Notes under the pieces: model-generated
What the model was told of the DNA's origin: nothing
What the model saw: only the letters and a program-made list of their open reading frames with translations
Databases searched by the model: none
In this document: piece after piece, positions 12,597 through 43,300 of the stretch
Numbering within the stretch: the first letter of the stretch is position 1
Layout of the letters: every line of letters starts with the position of its first letter
Assembly (NCBI GenBank): GCA_963931865.1
Contig: OZ007506.1
Location: forward strand, 4,274,926-4,338,925
Reading direction: 5' to 3'
Length of the DNA stretch: 64,000 nucleotides
Source of the DNA: Axinella damicornis
Taxonomy: Eukaryota; Porifera; Demospongiae; Axinellida; Axinellidae
Translations under genes and position numbers: made by a program

Positions 12597-12891
12597 CAAT
12601 GTTGTTTTAGTTATCTAAAACTGAAATAGTTTAGTTTTTGGTTTTAATTAGGTAGAAGTCGCATTGTTTAGTTTAGTTTTAGTTTTAATTACTAAATCTC
12701 AAAAGGGTTAGTAAAGGCTCTTTTAGTTTTAGTAACCACCATTTTTGGGTGATTTTCATTGTAGTTTAGTTGTAGTTCTAATTAACAGGCTGAGACAGTC
12801 CTCATTTTAGTTTTAGTTTTAATTACTAAAGTGAAATAGGCCAAACTAAAAGGCAATATAGTTTTAGTTTTAGTTAACTAAAACAACATTG
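12597..12891. mobile_element. hAT-like MITE, 295 bp, TTTTAG-rich
   Basis: Inverted ends CAATGTTGTTTTAGTTA and TAACTAAAACAACATTG are flanked by the exact 8-bp repeat CTACATAC (12589-12596 and 12892-12899). Copy 2 has a single CTACATAC near 23278, which is the empty site. The interior is mostly variants of TTTTAGTTTTAG on both strands. Confidence 0.9.
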
Positions 12892-13660
12892 CTACATACC
12901 TTACTGAAGAGTTATAGCTGTCCAATATTATATATAGAATACTTGCAAGATGAGTCTCTATTGACATCTAACTACAGGTCACTTATGAGTTGTAGACAAG
13001 GTTAAGCTCCTTCAGTCCAAGTCGGTGTAGAAAGCGGGGTGAAGTGGAAAGTTAATGAACCGCATCCCATTTAGTTTGCTGTGTTCACACCATGTATCAA
13101 ATATTATAGCTACACATTGGTGTCTCTGCAAGTGCCATTCATGTTATTATTAACTAAATTATCAACAGGTGCATACAGAATTGAGGAGTATGGTGGTGGA
13201 AAGGGTCGAATTGTTAGGGATGATGTGAACTGTAATGGCACCGAGTCCAGACTGACTGATTGTGAAGCAAATGCTGTCCACAACTGTATACATGCAGAAG
13301 ATGCTGGTGTTATTTGCTGTGGAGCACCTGGTGAGAATCAACCAACACTGCTATATACGTTTATGTTTTGTTACATAACAGTCAGTGTAGTCACCTGATA
13401 CACTGGCAAAATTCCTGCATTTACTTGCTTATCCAGGGGCTGGATGCTGCAATGACACTGATATTCAGCTTGTTGACAGTGTAAATGAATTTGAAGGGCG
13501 AGTAGAGATTTGCGTTGATTGGTTCTGGGGCACTGTGTGTGATGATTTCTGGGATGATGATGATGCTGCTGTTGCATGCAGACAACTGGGACACTCCACG
13601 TGAAGTGAGTTTCTAATTCCTAATTTTATGTTGTATTTTCTAAAAGCCTTATCATTTTTG

Positions 13661-14250
13661 TCTCGGCACCGAAGTGCCGAGACACAGTGCTGGATGCGTA
13701 GGTACGTACGTGGTACGTACGTACGTACGTCGCTTTTCGCAATGCGCCCGCGCAAGTGCTGCATGCTCTACACTCTTAATAGGGTGTCAAACGTATTTAT
13801 AGCCTGCAAGTAGCTCGTCAAAAATGATTATGGGTTTGCATGGCTGCTCATGAATCCTCTCACTGCTACGTAGCTCTAATGGACTCTCAGGACAATGAAT
13901 ACTCACCCATCCAATGTGCTGCAGCCATCCCAAGTGCATGCTAAAGCTCACTCAGCTCTAGCTAGCTAGCTATAGGTCTATAGATAAGTGCTGAAAGAAT
14001 TGGCCAAGGTGTTGACTAAACATCAAGCCCAGACACGACCATACTGCTTTCACCCTTTGGGTGAACATTCCTGACCAACCCCTTGCTCACATGCACAGAA
14101 CCTCTAAGGATATTGACGCTCACTTAAGCTGAAAGTCTCATAGCTAACAGGTTTTGAAGTCATAATAAAGGGTTAAGCAGCTGCCATGTCCTCTGCATGA
14201 TTCTAGCTGATACCAAGTCGTGCCGAGACACATCAAGTCTTTTAAAGACT
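13661..14250. mobile_element. Copy-1-specific insertion of about 590 bp
   Basis: Copy 2 runs directly from CTTATCATTTT to AGGATCAAGC (near 24065-24077), whereas copy 1 has about 590 extra bases here. The left end is a hairpin, GTCTCGGCACCGAAGTGCCGAGACAC, and GTGCCGAGACAC recurs near 14221-14232. No clean target duplication or coding sequence is seen, so the element type is unknown. Confidence 0.55.
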
Positions 14251-15564
14251 CACTTGTTAGGATCAAGCTTAAGCCAGTATAGTGTACGCACACCAAAGAT
14301 CTTCCTATCTTATTACTTCATAACATAATCATAAGACAAATAATGTACTGCAGCAATCATAATTCCTGTTCTGATTAAAACAGGGGCAAGACCTTTTAAA
14401 TTTGAGCAAGGTGACCACGGTCAATTTTCTCTGAACGGCGTCCACTGCACTGGGACAGAGTCCAAGCTGATTGACTGTCGAGAGGACCATAATCCTCACT
14501 GCCAGGGTTATGGAAGTGCTGGTGTCAGTTGCCGTGCAGGTACGATTGCAGCTACGTGCAAGCATTTTTTCACATTTGGACATGATCCTTCCATTGCTTC
14601 CCTATGTTACAAACCCATTGTTTTACTCTTGCTGTAGGCTATGACTGTAACGACACCGATATTCGACTAGTGAATGGTTCAAGTGTACGGGAAGGACTGG
14701 TTGAGATCTGTTTTGATGGTCTGTGGGGAGCCGTGTGTGCGGGCGGAGTGAGCGATCATGATGCAGCTGTGATCTGCAGGGCGCTTGGCCTCCCAAATGC
14801 AGGTGCAAAATTACTCTGATGCACGATGCATGTGAGAATAGCAGGAGCTAGTAGCTTATAAATTCAGCATGTCTCACTGAGTACTCTTAGCTGTGTGTAG
14901 AGTTCACCTCAGCGTAAAGCAAGAAGTTCAGTGACAGGTTTGATTATCAATTGTTTATGAAATGGATACTTTTGTCAGTGGCAGAAGTTGTTCGGTTCAA
15001 CCATGGAATGACGCCCGCACTACTGGGTAGAATAGAGTGCACTGGGACTGAGGACCATCCACTGAACTGCAGTCACAGTGAGGTCAACATTCAGAGCTGC
15101 CCAAGTCGCAAAAATGCTGGGGTGATGTGTGGAGGTAATTGGTTGTGAATGATGATCATTCTGGTAGTGAAATGACAAGCAGTAGCATACGTAAGGGTTT
15201 CACTTTTCATGCAGAGGAACTCTTTGCTTCCTCAACCACAGCCACTTCTCCCACTTCAACAACTTCTCCTCTAATTCCAGAGGATTCTATTACCTCTTCA
15301 AGTGCTCCTCCCACTTCTGCAACTGCAAATGTTCCTCCCACTTCTGCAACTGCAAATGCTCCTCTAGTTCCAGAGGGTGCTATTATCTCTTCAGCTGCTC
15401 CTACAGCAAGGCCTACACCAACAGTAGCGCAACAGGAAACGAGCAGCTCTAGCAGTGTTTCCACTGTTCTTGGAACTCTTGGTGGCATTCTTGCAGTAAT
15501 ATTGACAACTGCTGCCATTGTCATCTTCATTGCTGTGCGGAGAAGGATCCACCTCATGAAATAA

Positions 15565-16258
15565 CATACAGCACACCTCAATATCATTGCACTGTATATT
15601 CAACTGCAGTTGACACTAACATTTAGTTACATTCTTGCATAATTATGCATTTCAAGTAGCTAGAAGGTTCATAACAATTCCATTTACATCAGTACACCAA
15701 GTGGTAATTTCTTTAATTTTGTATTATACTTTTACATTTTGGAATATTACTGTACAACCAAATGCATGCTGCTGCATTATATTACATGATTCAACTCTTC
15801 CTCATGCATGCAGCACTGAGAAGTGCAACCTATAGTTCCCTGTGGAAGACCTTGAGTCATTAATATTGACCGCAGTATGACTTCTCTTTTGCTCAGTCCA
15901 GATGCTATAAGTGTCATACGAGGATTAAACCCTGTATTCTACATATCCATGTAACATCTAACACCTAGATGCAGTACCGTATCCCTAATCAGGACTCCCA
16001 ACTTCTGTATTCCTCATAAAAGGATGCCACCCTATAATGTATGTATGAAACGGCTTCCACTGCAAACCCTATAACAGTTTATTGCTGGATGCATGACCTT
16101 GAGGATCATGCAAGAATGAATGCATTTCATCAGCTAACAGAAACCCAAAATTAAAAATTCTGTATGCCAGCACAGAAAACTAAGACTTGGTTCACCAATG
16201 TAGCTACACACCACAACTAAAAAAATTTAATGTCGTATGTTAGCCATGGCATGCATGA
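15565..16258. other. Tail-to-tail intergenic region between receptor copy 1 and sulfatase 2
   Basis: A near-identical repeat of 3294-3964. No gene is seen. Here it serves as the 3' flank of the kinase-less receptor rather than of RTK1. Confidence 0.8.
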
Positions 16259-17815
16259 CTATGGAAAAACAAACGGTCCCCAATAGCCACCATACATGTT
16301 TATTGCTGCGTCACATGATCCCGGCCAGGGTATTCCACGATTAGGACTGAACCTACTTTTCTGATAGTCAGCCAACTTGGCTCTCATTTCCTTCAGCTTG
16401 TCGGGCATTTGAGTTGCCAGGTTCATGCGCTCCTCTGGATCTTCCTTGATGTTGTACAGGCAGCCAGTGTCTTTACAGTGTTCCACAACGAGAATGCCAC
16501 CATGTGGTAGTGTCTTGTTGGGGTATTGGGGCCCTGTCCAACCCGCTTGACCTGCATTGCCCACAATGATCTTGTAGTCACCGCTAATGAGAGTGTTATT
16601 ATTTGCTGGGATGTCCATACGTGGCGATGTGGAGTTCTGGCCAGATATGAGAGGCCACATGTTCATACTGTCGATGGGCGGCAGATTAGCTTTCTTTGCC
16701 CTCTCATCTGCTGGATCAACACCAGCCAAGGCACAAAATGTAGCATACCAGTCAGCACCATGAATGTACGCTTCAGTCTTTTTACCTCGCATAGCCTCTG
16801 GAAGGAAACCACCAGACACAAAAGCATTCACTCGAATTCCACCTTGCCAGTTGCTCGCTTTCCCACCCTTAAGGGGATAGTTGTTGCCTCCTCCACCAGG
16901 ATACACTGGCCCACCATTATCACTGCTGGTTACAAACAAAAGATTATCCCAGAGGCCACGTTTTTTGAGTGCATCCGTTAAATTACCAACGACCCCATCG
17001 AGGAAGGTTACCATTGCATGGTAGTATTGCCGATCATGATCGTCAATGAAACTGAACATGTTCAGATACATCTCTGGTACTTCCAGTGGTGCATGTACAA
17101 TATGAGGGGCATAGTATAGGAACAGTGGCATGGAGGGATCATGGTTGTTGACCACATCAAGCAAGTGTTTCTCAAAGAGACTTTCTTCGTAGACTGTTCC
17201 ATTCTCTCCTGTTGCTGGATGGTCAGTTTCCCAAAGATCAGTGATACTCGCGTTCCTATGGCCCACACAATAACCACCTTTCTCAGTGTAGTAATCATTT
17301 TCATGGTGAAAGTATCCAAAGGAGGTGTCGAATCCTCGTCCTAAGGGTGTGTGGTCCTTCGTGGCCATGCCTGCATCCCACTTCCCCACCTGATGAGTGA
17401 CATAGCCGGCCTCCTTCATCTTTGTACCAATACCAGTCATGTTGCGCGGAATGGCTGAAAATCCAGACACCGGATCCATTGGATTGTACCAATCTGACTC
17501 TATGTTGAGGTCATTGACATGGATGGGTAACCGCCCGCTGATTAGCGACGATCGTGACGGTGAGCACACTTGGAACACGTAGTGCTGGTCCAATTCCAAT
17601 CCCTCTCGGACCAGGCTGTCGATGTTCGGCGTGACAACTTCCTTTGTCGGAGGATCGCGATGGTAGCCGACATTTGCCCACCCCCAGTCATCCACCAGCA
17701 TCATCACGATGTGCGGCTTGGTGCTTGCAGCTGGCTTGATCTTTGCCAACGCCGACGCAGGGAGGACGAACGAAATCCCAATCAGTACAACAAGGACAAC
17801 TTTGCATATTGGCAT
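16259..17815 (-). CDS. Secreted arylsulfatase (ARSB/I/J-like), copy 2
   Basis: Single-exon gene of 518 aa with a signal peptide, the formylglycine signature CSPSRSSLISGR and the GKWDAG second signature. It differs from copy 1 only near the N terminus (MPICKVVLVV, one Val fewer) and at three sites in the GFDTSFGYFHHENDYYTEKG stretch, where copy 1 has Ser, Ala and Thr. The C-terminal 60% is identical in protein, and the DNA appears identical over roughly 980 bp, which suggests recent gene conversion or very recent copying. Both copies are intact. It is head-to-head with the intact SRCR-RTK starting at 19548. The function inferred is extracellular or lysosomal sulfate-ester hydrolysis. Confidence 0.95.
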   Translation of the reverse strand: MPICKVVLVVLIGISFVLPASALAKIKPAASTKPHIVMMLVDDWGWANVGYHRDPPTKEVVTPNIDSLVREGLELDQHYVFQVCSPSRSSLISGRLPIHVNDLNIESDWYNPMDPVSGFSAIPRNMTGIGTKMKEAGYVTHQVGKWDAGMATKDHTPLGRGFDTSFGYFHHENDYYTEKGGYCVGHRNASITDLWETDHPATGENGTVYEESLFEKHLLDVVNNHDPSMPLFLYYAPHIVHAPLEVPEMYLNMFSFIDDHDRQYYHAMVTFLDGVVGNLTDALKKRGLWDNLLFVTSSDNGGPVYPGGGGNNYPLKGGKASNWQGGIRVNAFVSGGFLPEAMRGKKTEAYIHGADWYATFCALAGVDPADERAKKANLPPIDSMNMWPLISGQNSTSPRMDIPANNNTLISGDYKIIVGNAGQAGWTGPQYPNKTLPHGGILVVEHCKDTGCLYNIKEDPEERMNLATQMPDKLKEMRAKLADYQKSRFSPNRGIPWPGSCDAAINMYGGYWGPFVFP

Positions 17816-19547
17816 GATGATCGAGTTTCTCCTTGGAAAGGTAGCTAGCTAGTTACTAACTTTAAGGATGGAATGCTACAATGAGCGTATTCAGAAGTCA
17901 GGTGATATACGATACTAATTGAATACTCTTAATAATAATTTTGATGCGCGACATTTTAAGCATGCATAGGCCTAAAGGTACTCACCAAATATTCTTACTT
18001 ACGCAAGCTATAGCTAGTGCATGAATGTATGTAGAATGAACAGCTACCCAAGAGAGGTTTGATCTACTAGTTAGTTGTCCTGCCGCCTCTCAACAATGTT
18101 TAGTAAGGCGACAGGATGAAGCTTACTGGAAGGGAGAAACCACTTACCATTACTGCATGCTGAAACACTCATTCAGACCACTTGTTGTGTCCTTAAGAAG
18201 AAGGGTTGCTTGTGCAGACAAATTAGCCTATTACCTTATTAAGGTCAAATTTCGTCAAAAGTAAGCAGGAGTAGGAATAGCTACTATGCAGATTCTTGAT
18301 CAATTAACCGCCGGAGTCTTTCAAGCTGAGATACTAGCTAACCACTTCACTTCAACATAATTAATATGTGTGGTAGAAATTTGACCTGTTATGTGACAGT
18401 AACCTGTACCACAATTTTCTTTAACTGTTTTGCACATCAAGTCGAGCATATAGCTATAACTATACATACAATCATACATAGCATATGGCTATAGCTATAC
18501 ATACAATCATATAATAATTGCACTCTCTGACTGACATATTGGTAGATCTGTGCAACAGTCTGCACCTCTTTAATCTAACAGATGATGAAAGAGCAAAGGT
18601 AATGAATCTGCCACCTGTCACAACAGTGTGAACACATGGCTGGCAAATGGACCATAATATACTTAACCCATGAGACACATTCACAGAACAGTCTACATAT
18701 TCATGCATTAACATTCACAGCCGTTGACAACCACTGCTACCGCAGCACTTGTTGTTTGGTATTGTGCACTTTGTTTACTAATGTTGTTCATAAGTACCAG
18801 ACGTTCTGGCTCCATTATTCCTATATAGCTAAGGCATGATCCTAACATACCAAGCCAACTGTGTGCATCCATACATATCTAGGCACGTATATATACGAAA
18901 CACACACTCATTTGGATAGCTGATATGCAAAGAGCTTGAAGAAGTGTGAAAGCGAATCAGGTTACTGGCTCCATGCAAGAGAGGTGTGGCTTCAGGATAC
19001 TTACTGTGCGTGAACAGGTTTGCGTTAACTATGGTGATAGTTTTCATAATTATACTACCAAATTAGACAAAAGCTAATTGAGTCTGCAACCCTATTATGG
19101 TCCGTGTAACTTCACAACTATACCATTTTTGCCTGACTGGAAATGACTACAGGATGCCAAGATGAAGAAAAAAACCTGACAACTAGCAATTGAAAATAAT
19201 TAACTATTAATTAACTATCAGTAAGACGTAAACACATTAATAGTTATTTCACAATTATACTTCCACAACTCAACTACATAAAAACAAAAACTGAATAGTG
19301 GACTAACTACATATTACATTAAATTAACTAGATACAACGCAGGAACAGTACATTACGCAAAAATAAATGAACACACTACTGTACAAAAATGATACAAAAC
19401 ATCAGTAAGTATATTAATGTAATCAAGACAAGTGCAACTAAACTAAATAACTGATAGCATGAAACGAAAATACTGACAACTGCAACGTAAAAATAGCTAC
19501 TCTTTATCCCCCCACAGTACATCTCATAGACTGTTCGCTCACCAACC
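17816..19547. promoter_or_regulatory. Divergent intergenic region, sulfatase 2 / SRCR-RTK B
   Basis: A 1.73-kb spacer between two divergent start codons, homologous to 5525-6807. It has about 350 extra bases at about 18050-18400 and an AT-rich stretch near 19200-19400. No specific promoter element is recognised. Confidence 0.5.
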
Positions 19548-27756
<8,209 letters not shown>

Positions 27757-28202
27757 ATATTCACAACTCCATATAATCGTGTATCACTGTCATTTCACAT
27801 GCTTCATTACTTCTTGTAATACCTACACCATAAACACATAACCTCCACGTTCAAAGATCTTAATATCAATAACTTACAACTAATTCACACTTAATTTGGA
27901 TTACATGCATTGGTATTTACTTTGTTTGTCTACCAAATTACCCGACTGTCCCATGCAACTTACTTGCACTTTTCTCATTATCATTACACGTCATCTTAAG
28001 ATTATATCTGCTATTTATATTGATGTACATGTACAAACACAAGTTAGCTATACTTAGTGCAGCTCACTAGCGTGAGATATGGAAGTTTTGAATTGCAAGA
28101 TTGCATTATATATTAATGCAAGCTCAATAATATTGTGCACTGTATAATTAAATGTAGTCCATAATCGATCTTGAGGCATCTGAATTGTCGAAGTTCACAT
28201 GA

Positions 28203-28550
28203 TATATACCGTTGAGTATTGTTATTGCAAATGGTATGTGTTAACATGATTTTGTCAGTAATTCGATCTAGAGTAGGTATGTGGACAATTACTGGAACTT
28301 GAGGTACAGTCAACTATATACCATTGAGTATCATTATTGCAAATGGTATGTGTTAACATGGATTTGTCAGTAATTCAATCTACGTATGTGGACAATTACT
28401 GGAACTTGAGGTACTGTTAGATGCAGTTAACTAAATACTGTTGAGTATTACTATTGCGAATGGTATATGTTAACATGGATTTGTCAGTAATTCAATCTAT
28501 AGATATGTGGACAATCACTGGAACCTAAGGTACTGTTAGATGCAGTCACA
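28203..28550. repeat. Three tandem copies of a repeat of about 115 bp
   Basis: Three units begin near 28203, 28314 and 28431. Each contains TTGAGTATTATTATTGCAAATGG-like sequence, GTTAACATGGATTTGTCAGT and GTGGACAATTACTGGAAC. Copies differ at several positions, so the array is not very recent. Confidence 0.8.
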
Positions 28551-28739
28551 GATATAACTTTACATAAAGTTATGTAAAGCAACAGCATCTGATGTTTGAC
28601 TAAGGTACCGGGCACATGTTCTGCAGTACCACAATTACCATGGTCATACGACTACTGACCATTATAGCAATATTAATGCCTCATTTATGAATCTTTCCTC
28701 AGTAGCTGAACTTTGTTTTGGACTCACAAATAAAAATTA

Positions 28740-28818
28740 CCGTAGTCTCTCGAAAATACGCCCATGGGCGATGAATTTAGAATCTGCTCACAGAGGGGGA
28801 TGGGCGTATTTTTGGTGT
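28740..28818. mobile_element. Fragment related to the 42865 MITE family
   Basis: CCGTAGTCTCTCGAAAATAC followed by GCCCATGGGCG resembles the left end of the 42865-43417 element. An inverted partner GGGATGGGCGTATTTTTGG follows within 80 bp. It appears to be an internally deleted or short relative. Confidence 0.5.
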
Positions 28819-29395
28819 ATTGTATAAATGTTATGCAAACCACAAGAACCTTGTGCATGCGTTGCATGCTGTTTGTGCATGGTTTGGGTTCCATATAATT
28901 AAATTCCAGGTCAATGATGTACATCCAGCAATCAAAGCTAAATTATTGATGGTAAACAAGTAGCCTGACACTACACTGCATGTAGTGGATTTGCAGCAAC
29001 TAGTGGCTACAGTGCTTGTAGTAAAGTCAGCAGTCAGCAAGTGTGTTTAGAGTTTTATTGAAAGAGTACTAGTTCATTTGTTTTACCATTGAAGAAGAGT
29101 GTTTGTGTGAGTCTACAGAATAGTTCAAGGGAATTAGGTAAGCAGGTGGCAATCAAATTCATTTGATAACTGCATGAAGCTGTGATACTGTGTGTTATAT
29201 TATGTGTAGGAACTCAGAGATACATGCAGAAGTTTGAAACCATAGGCTTTTCCAACCATAATTATCCAAGCAGATACATCTGTTTGTGAGATGACATGAT
29301 TAATGGATCACTGGTATGACCTACATAGCTACCTCATATAGAGCTAAACTCTCCTCCTATTTCAGTGGTTACATGTGCAGTGGCATTTCCACGCA

Positions 29396-39901
<10,506 letters not shown>

Positions 39902-40316
39902 ATGATAGACTGATGCATGACATTGTGCATGTGTATTGTATAGCTATAGCTAGCTAGTACCATTATACTATTGTACTTATTATTGTAGGTATGTTGTTGT
40001 GCATAGAAGTCTACAAGGGTCCATGAGACACCCAAGTACCATGGGGATTTTTAAGTCAATTTCTGCACAACCGGATAAAATTTCTTCAGAACTTAGGCAA
40101 CGACCGGCGCATGCGCAAGTTCAAACTGGATGCATGGCGTCACTGACATGCCTCGTTCTCATGCCAGATCCAAATTTGGGAACGAACTCGTCATCAACTT
40201 GTAAGCTTCATGCAGTCGTGCTCACGCATACCAACGTTGCCATCAGAGTAAGATACGTAACTTCCATAGCTGTATAGTGGACCTCAGAGACTCGGTTTAT
40301 ACTGGTGCATGCAGGC
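39902..40316. promoter_or_regulatory. Intergenic region upstream of Calx-beta RTK D
   Basis: Only 415 bp separate the stop of receptor C from the start of receptor D, both on the plus strand. The promoter of D presumably lies here or within the end of C. No specific element is recognised. Confidence 0.4.
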
Positions 40317-43300
40317 ATGTCCATGGAGCTTAGTATTCTCTCTTTATTACTGCTGTGTGTGGTAAACTACATCACTGCCCAAGGTGAGGTGTAGATTTCC
40401 GTGTGCGGTTACATAAGAAACAGCCACTTCTCGGAACTAGTTAGTGCATGCTCCCCCGAAATGTGTACCAGACCCATTGGCTGTTCGTTTTTAAATAACC
40501 ATTGGAATAATTAAAGTGTGATTTGCACTGAAGTTACAAATGCCTATTTGTGACCATTTTCATTGAAAGTTTTCTCTTGGTAGATAGGGCCTTGTATTGT
40601 AATATTTGAAGCATCCACAATTGTTGGCAACATAGCCTCGTAGTCTGTTAATTAACTGCATGGTGTATATAATACATGCAGTTATGGTCCACCTACACTG
40701 GGTGGTGAAGTAGCAGATCGAATTGTCCATTGTCTGATTTAAGTAGCAATGTATTGCAGTCTTGACAGTGCCGGTCATAGGTTTTATCCCAGCATACATT
40801 ATCAGCGTCTAAGTATGAAGGGGCATAGTGAAGGGGTACAACATTTGGGGACAACGTTTTGGGGACACTGGGGCAAGTCCTTTGAGAAGCACCTGGCAAT
40901 TATTGATGCAGCACTGAATAAAAATGATTCTAATGATTCTATACAATACTACATGAGCCAATGTTCTTGAGGACTGTAAGTGTATAACTGACCAGGCATA
41001 CGTACGTATATGTATACAAAGTAGTGCGAATCTGTACCTCATTGACAATGTAAAGACATATCGACCTTTAGATATGTCAATGTTGCTTAGGTACACTAAT
41101 TGCTTGAGAGTCAGGTCAATAGGAAGCTCACACCATTTGAAGGAACAGGATACTTATCTGAAGCCCTCTGTGAAAGATTCCTAAGTGTGTTCCCCATGCA
41201 TGCAACTATTGAAACCTCTGTAGTGGTACTTATGGACTGAAAACATGCAATACTGCTCTGGTAATGGAAGCTCTGTATGAGTAACTATGTAATCAGTGAA
41301 ATGGACTATTGGACTGGACTACAGGTTGACCACAATAGCACTCATGAGCCTGATCATGTCATAGTAACAAAATTACTAGCTTCTGAGGAGCTTTCTGGCC
41401 TCATCCCTACTCAGCAAGCTAGTGAGTGCAAGGCATTCTGGGGTGAGTGTGAGCTGCCCTGCTGCTTGCTGACTTGTGATGCTCTGCCATGCACTATAAT
41501 TGGGTATTGGTGTGTGAGCAAGCCCTTTATTTATACCCTTACATGACTCGACCCCATATTACTTCCTTTGAGAGCACCAGCAGGGAGCAACTGAGGGAGT
41601 AGGCAGGCCAGACATTAAGAGTCTCTGCTATTACATTACTATTAGCTGTGTGCTCTCTTAGTTATCGTGTTATGGTACTAAGAGAATGGTATAATAATAA
41701 TATTGCACTTGTATGACTTATTGACAAAATAATGGTAGACTTGTGATTTTAATTTTGGCGACTGTTAATACAGTGATTAATATTCTTGACATTCTTAGAT
41801 TGCTATAGTGTACCCAGACATGCTGTGTATGCTACAATCAACAGACCACGTAGTGATAATTGACTGCATGTATGTAGCCGATGGACTGGACTATACTAGA
41901 CTGGACAACTTACTGGAACAATCTTTGACCCCAGATTATCACTCAAATACCATTAAATTAATGAAGTCATAGAACTGGAATCACAGCCCGAATTATCAAT
42001 CACCCAAAGATTCAAAGAACCCTCAGAAACATAGACTTGGGTTGAGAGCTGTGTATCCAATGGCTGAATACCAAATGGTCTATTGGCTGAAAAGTCCAAA
42101 GTAGCGTAATAATCTCAGACCTCCATGCAGCTTAGTATAAACCCGGTACCGTACCTTCTACTTGCTCTTGCTAACCACAAATAACAATAACAGATAGCTC
42201 AGATCTGATACAGGCCCAGTAGTTTAGCTGTACATATATATCTGCATTTGCTCTTTCATATGCAGTGTAGTATATTGATTTTACATTTCACGTAGCCATG
42301 CCTTCAATTTCACAGTTGCTGTCATTGGGTTTGAAGTGGAGGAGTACAGTGTTTCTGAATCAGATGGCATTGTAACAGTGGGTGTGTTGGTGTTGGAGGG
42401 CAGCCTAGGAACAAACATCACCATTGAACTCTCTACCGTCAATGGTTCTGCTTTGTGTGAGTCTCACTATGTGGTTCATTATAGAGCTTTAATACAATTT
42501 GTTCTGACACAACCATTTAACGTTTTTGTCAGGCTAGCACATGCCCATTTTATCAATATGTGTACTTGCAGTGCTTGGTTACAGATTCTTATGTATTTTC
42601 ATGCATTGCAGCACCTGATGACTTCAGTGAAAGAACCAGCATGATGTTGGAGCTGGAACAAAGTACAAGAAATGTGTCAGTGAACATTTCTATCACTGAC
42701 GATACCCTTGCTGAGGGGACAGAAACCTTTCAGGTTTCCATCAACATTGTAATGGACACCGACCTTTCCAACATCACCATCAATCCCAATACGACCACCG
42801 TCAGCATTCAGGACAATGACTGTAAGTCAACACTATCACTTTACAGTCCCTATAGTGTAATATCTCCGTACTCTCGCGAAAGTCCGCCCATGGGCGCTGC
42901 ATCTTACTTTCTCACCAAACAGGGGGGTGGGCGCTCTTTCGAGTGTTTCCGCATTCAACCTTGAAAGAGCGCCCACCTTTGCTTACGTACACAAGTAGCG
43001 CAATAGCAGCGATCGAGCAGCAAGCGCGCGTGAGTCAAAGCCCTCCCAGCACATCTACATCGCTGGAGTCACTAGCAACATCACCGCTCACCACGTCGTC
43101 TTCGCTGCCGCCAACTTCACTAGCTGAGGTCCAGCGTGGAAGCCGCGGGGCCGTCGTCAGCACAAGCAAGCCAGGCAACATACATGGACACCATAGATAC
43201 GGATACACGGACTAATAGACTTGCTGCAAGGAGGTTCTTACCTCAGATACGCTGGAACATCTCACTAATGCGCTCTATCGCCTGTTACATGAGGCACGAG

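Larger units (their letters stand above)
27757..29395. other. Intergenic region between SRCR-RTK B and SRCR-RTK C
   Basis: No gene is seen. It contains the three-copy repeat at 28203-28550 and a partial transposon end near 28740. The promoter of receptor C must lie in its right part. Confidence 0.7.

Noticed and set aside
15139..15564. Stand-alone small membrane protein gene
   Set aside because: It is the last exon of the SRCR receptor copy, with a homologous exon in the intact receptor.
40749..41546. Open frames in the first intron of receptor D
   Set aside because: No family is recognised, phase does not fit the neighbouring exons, and no exon pairing is seen.
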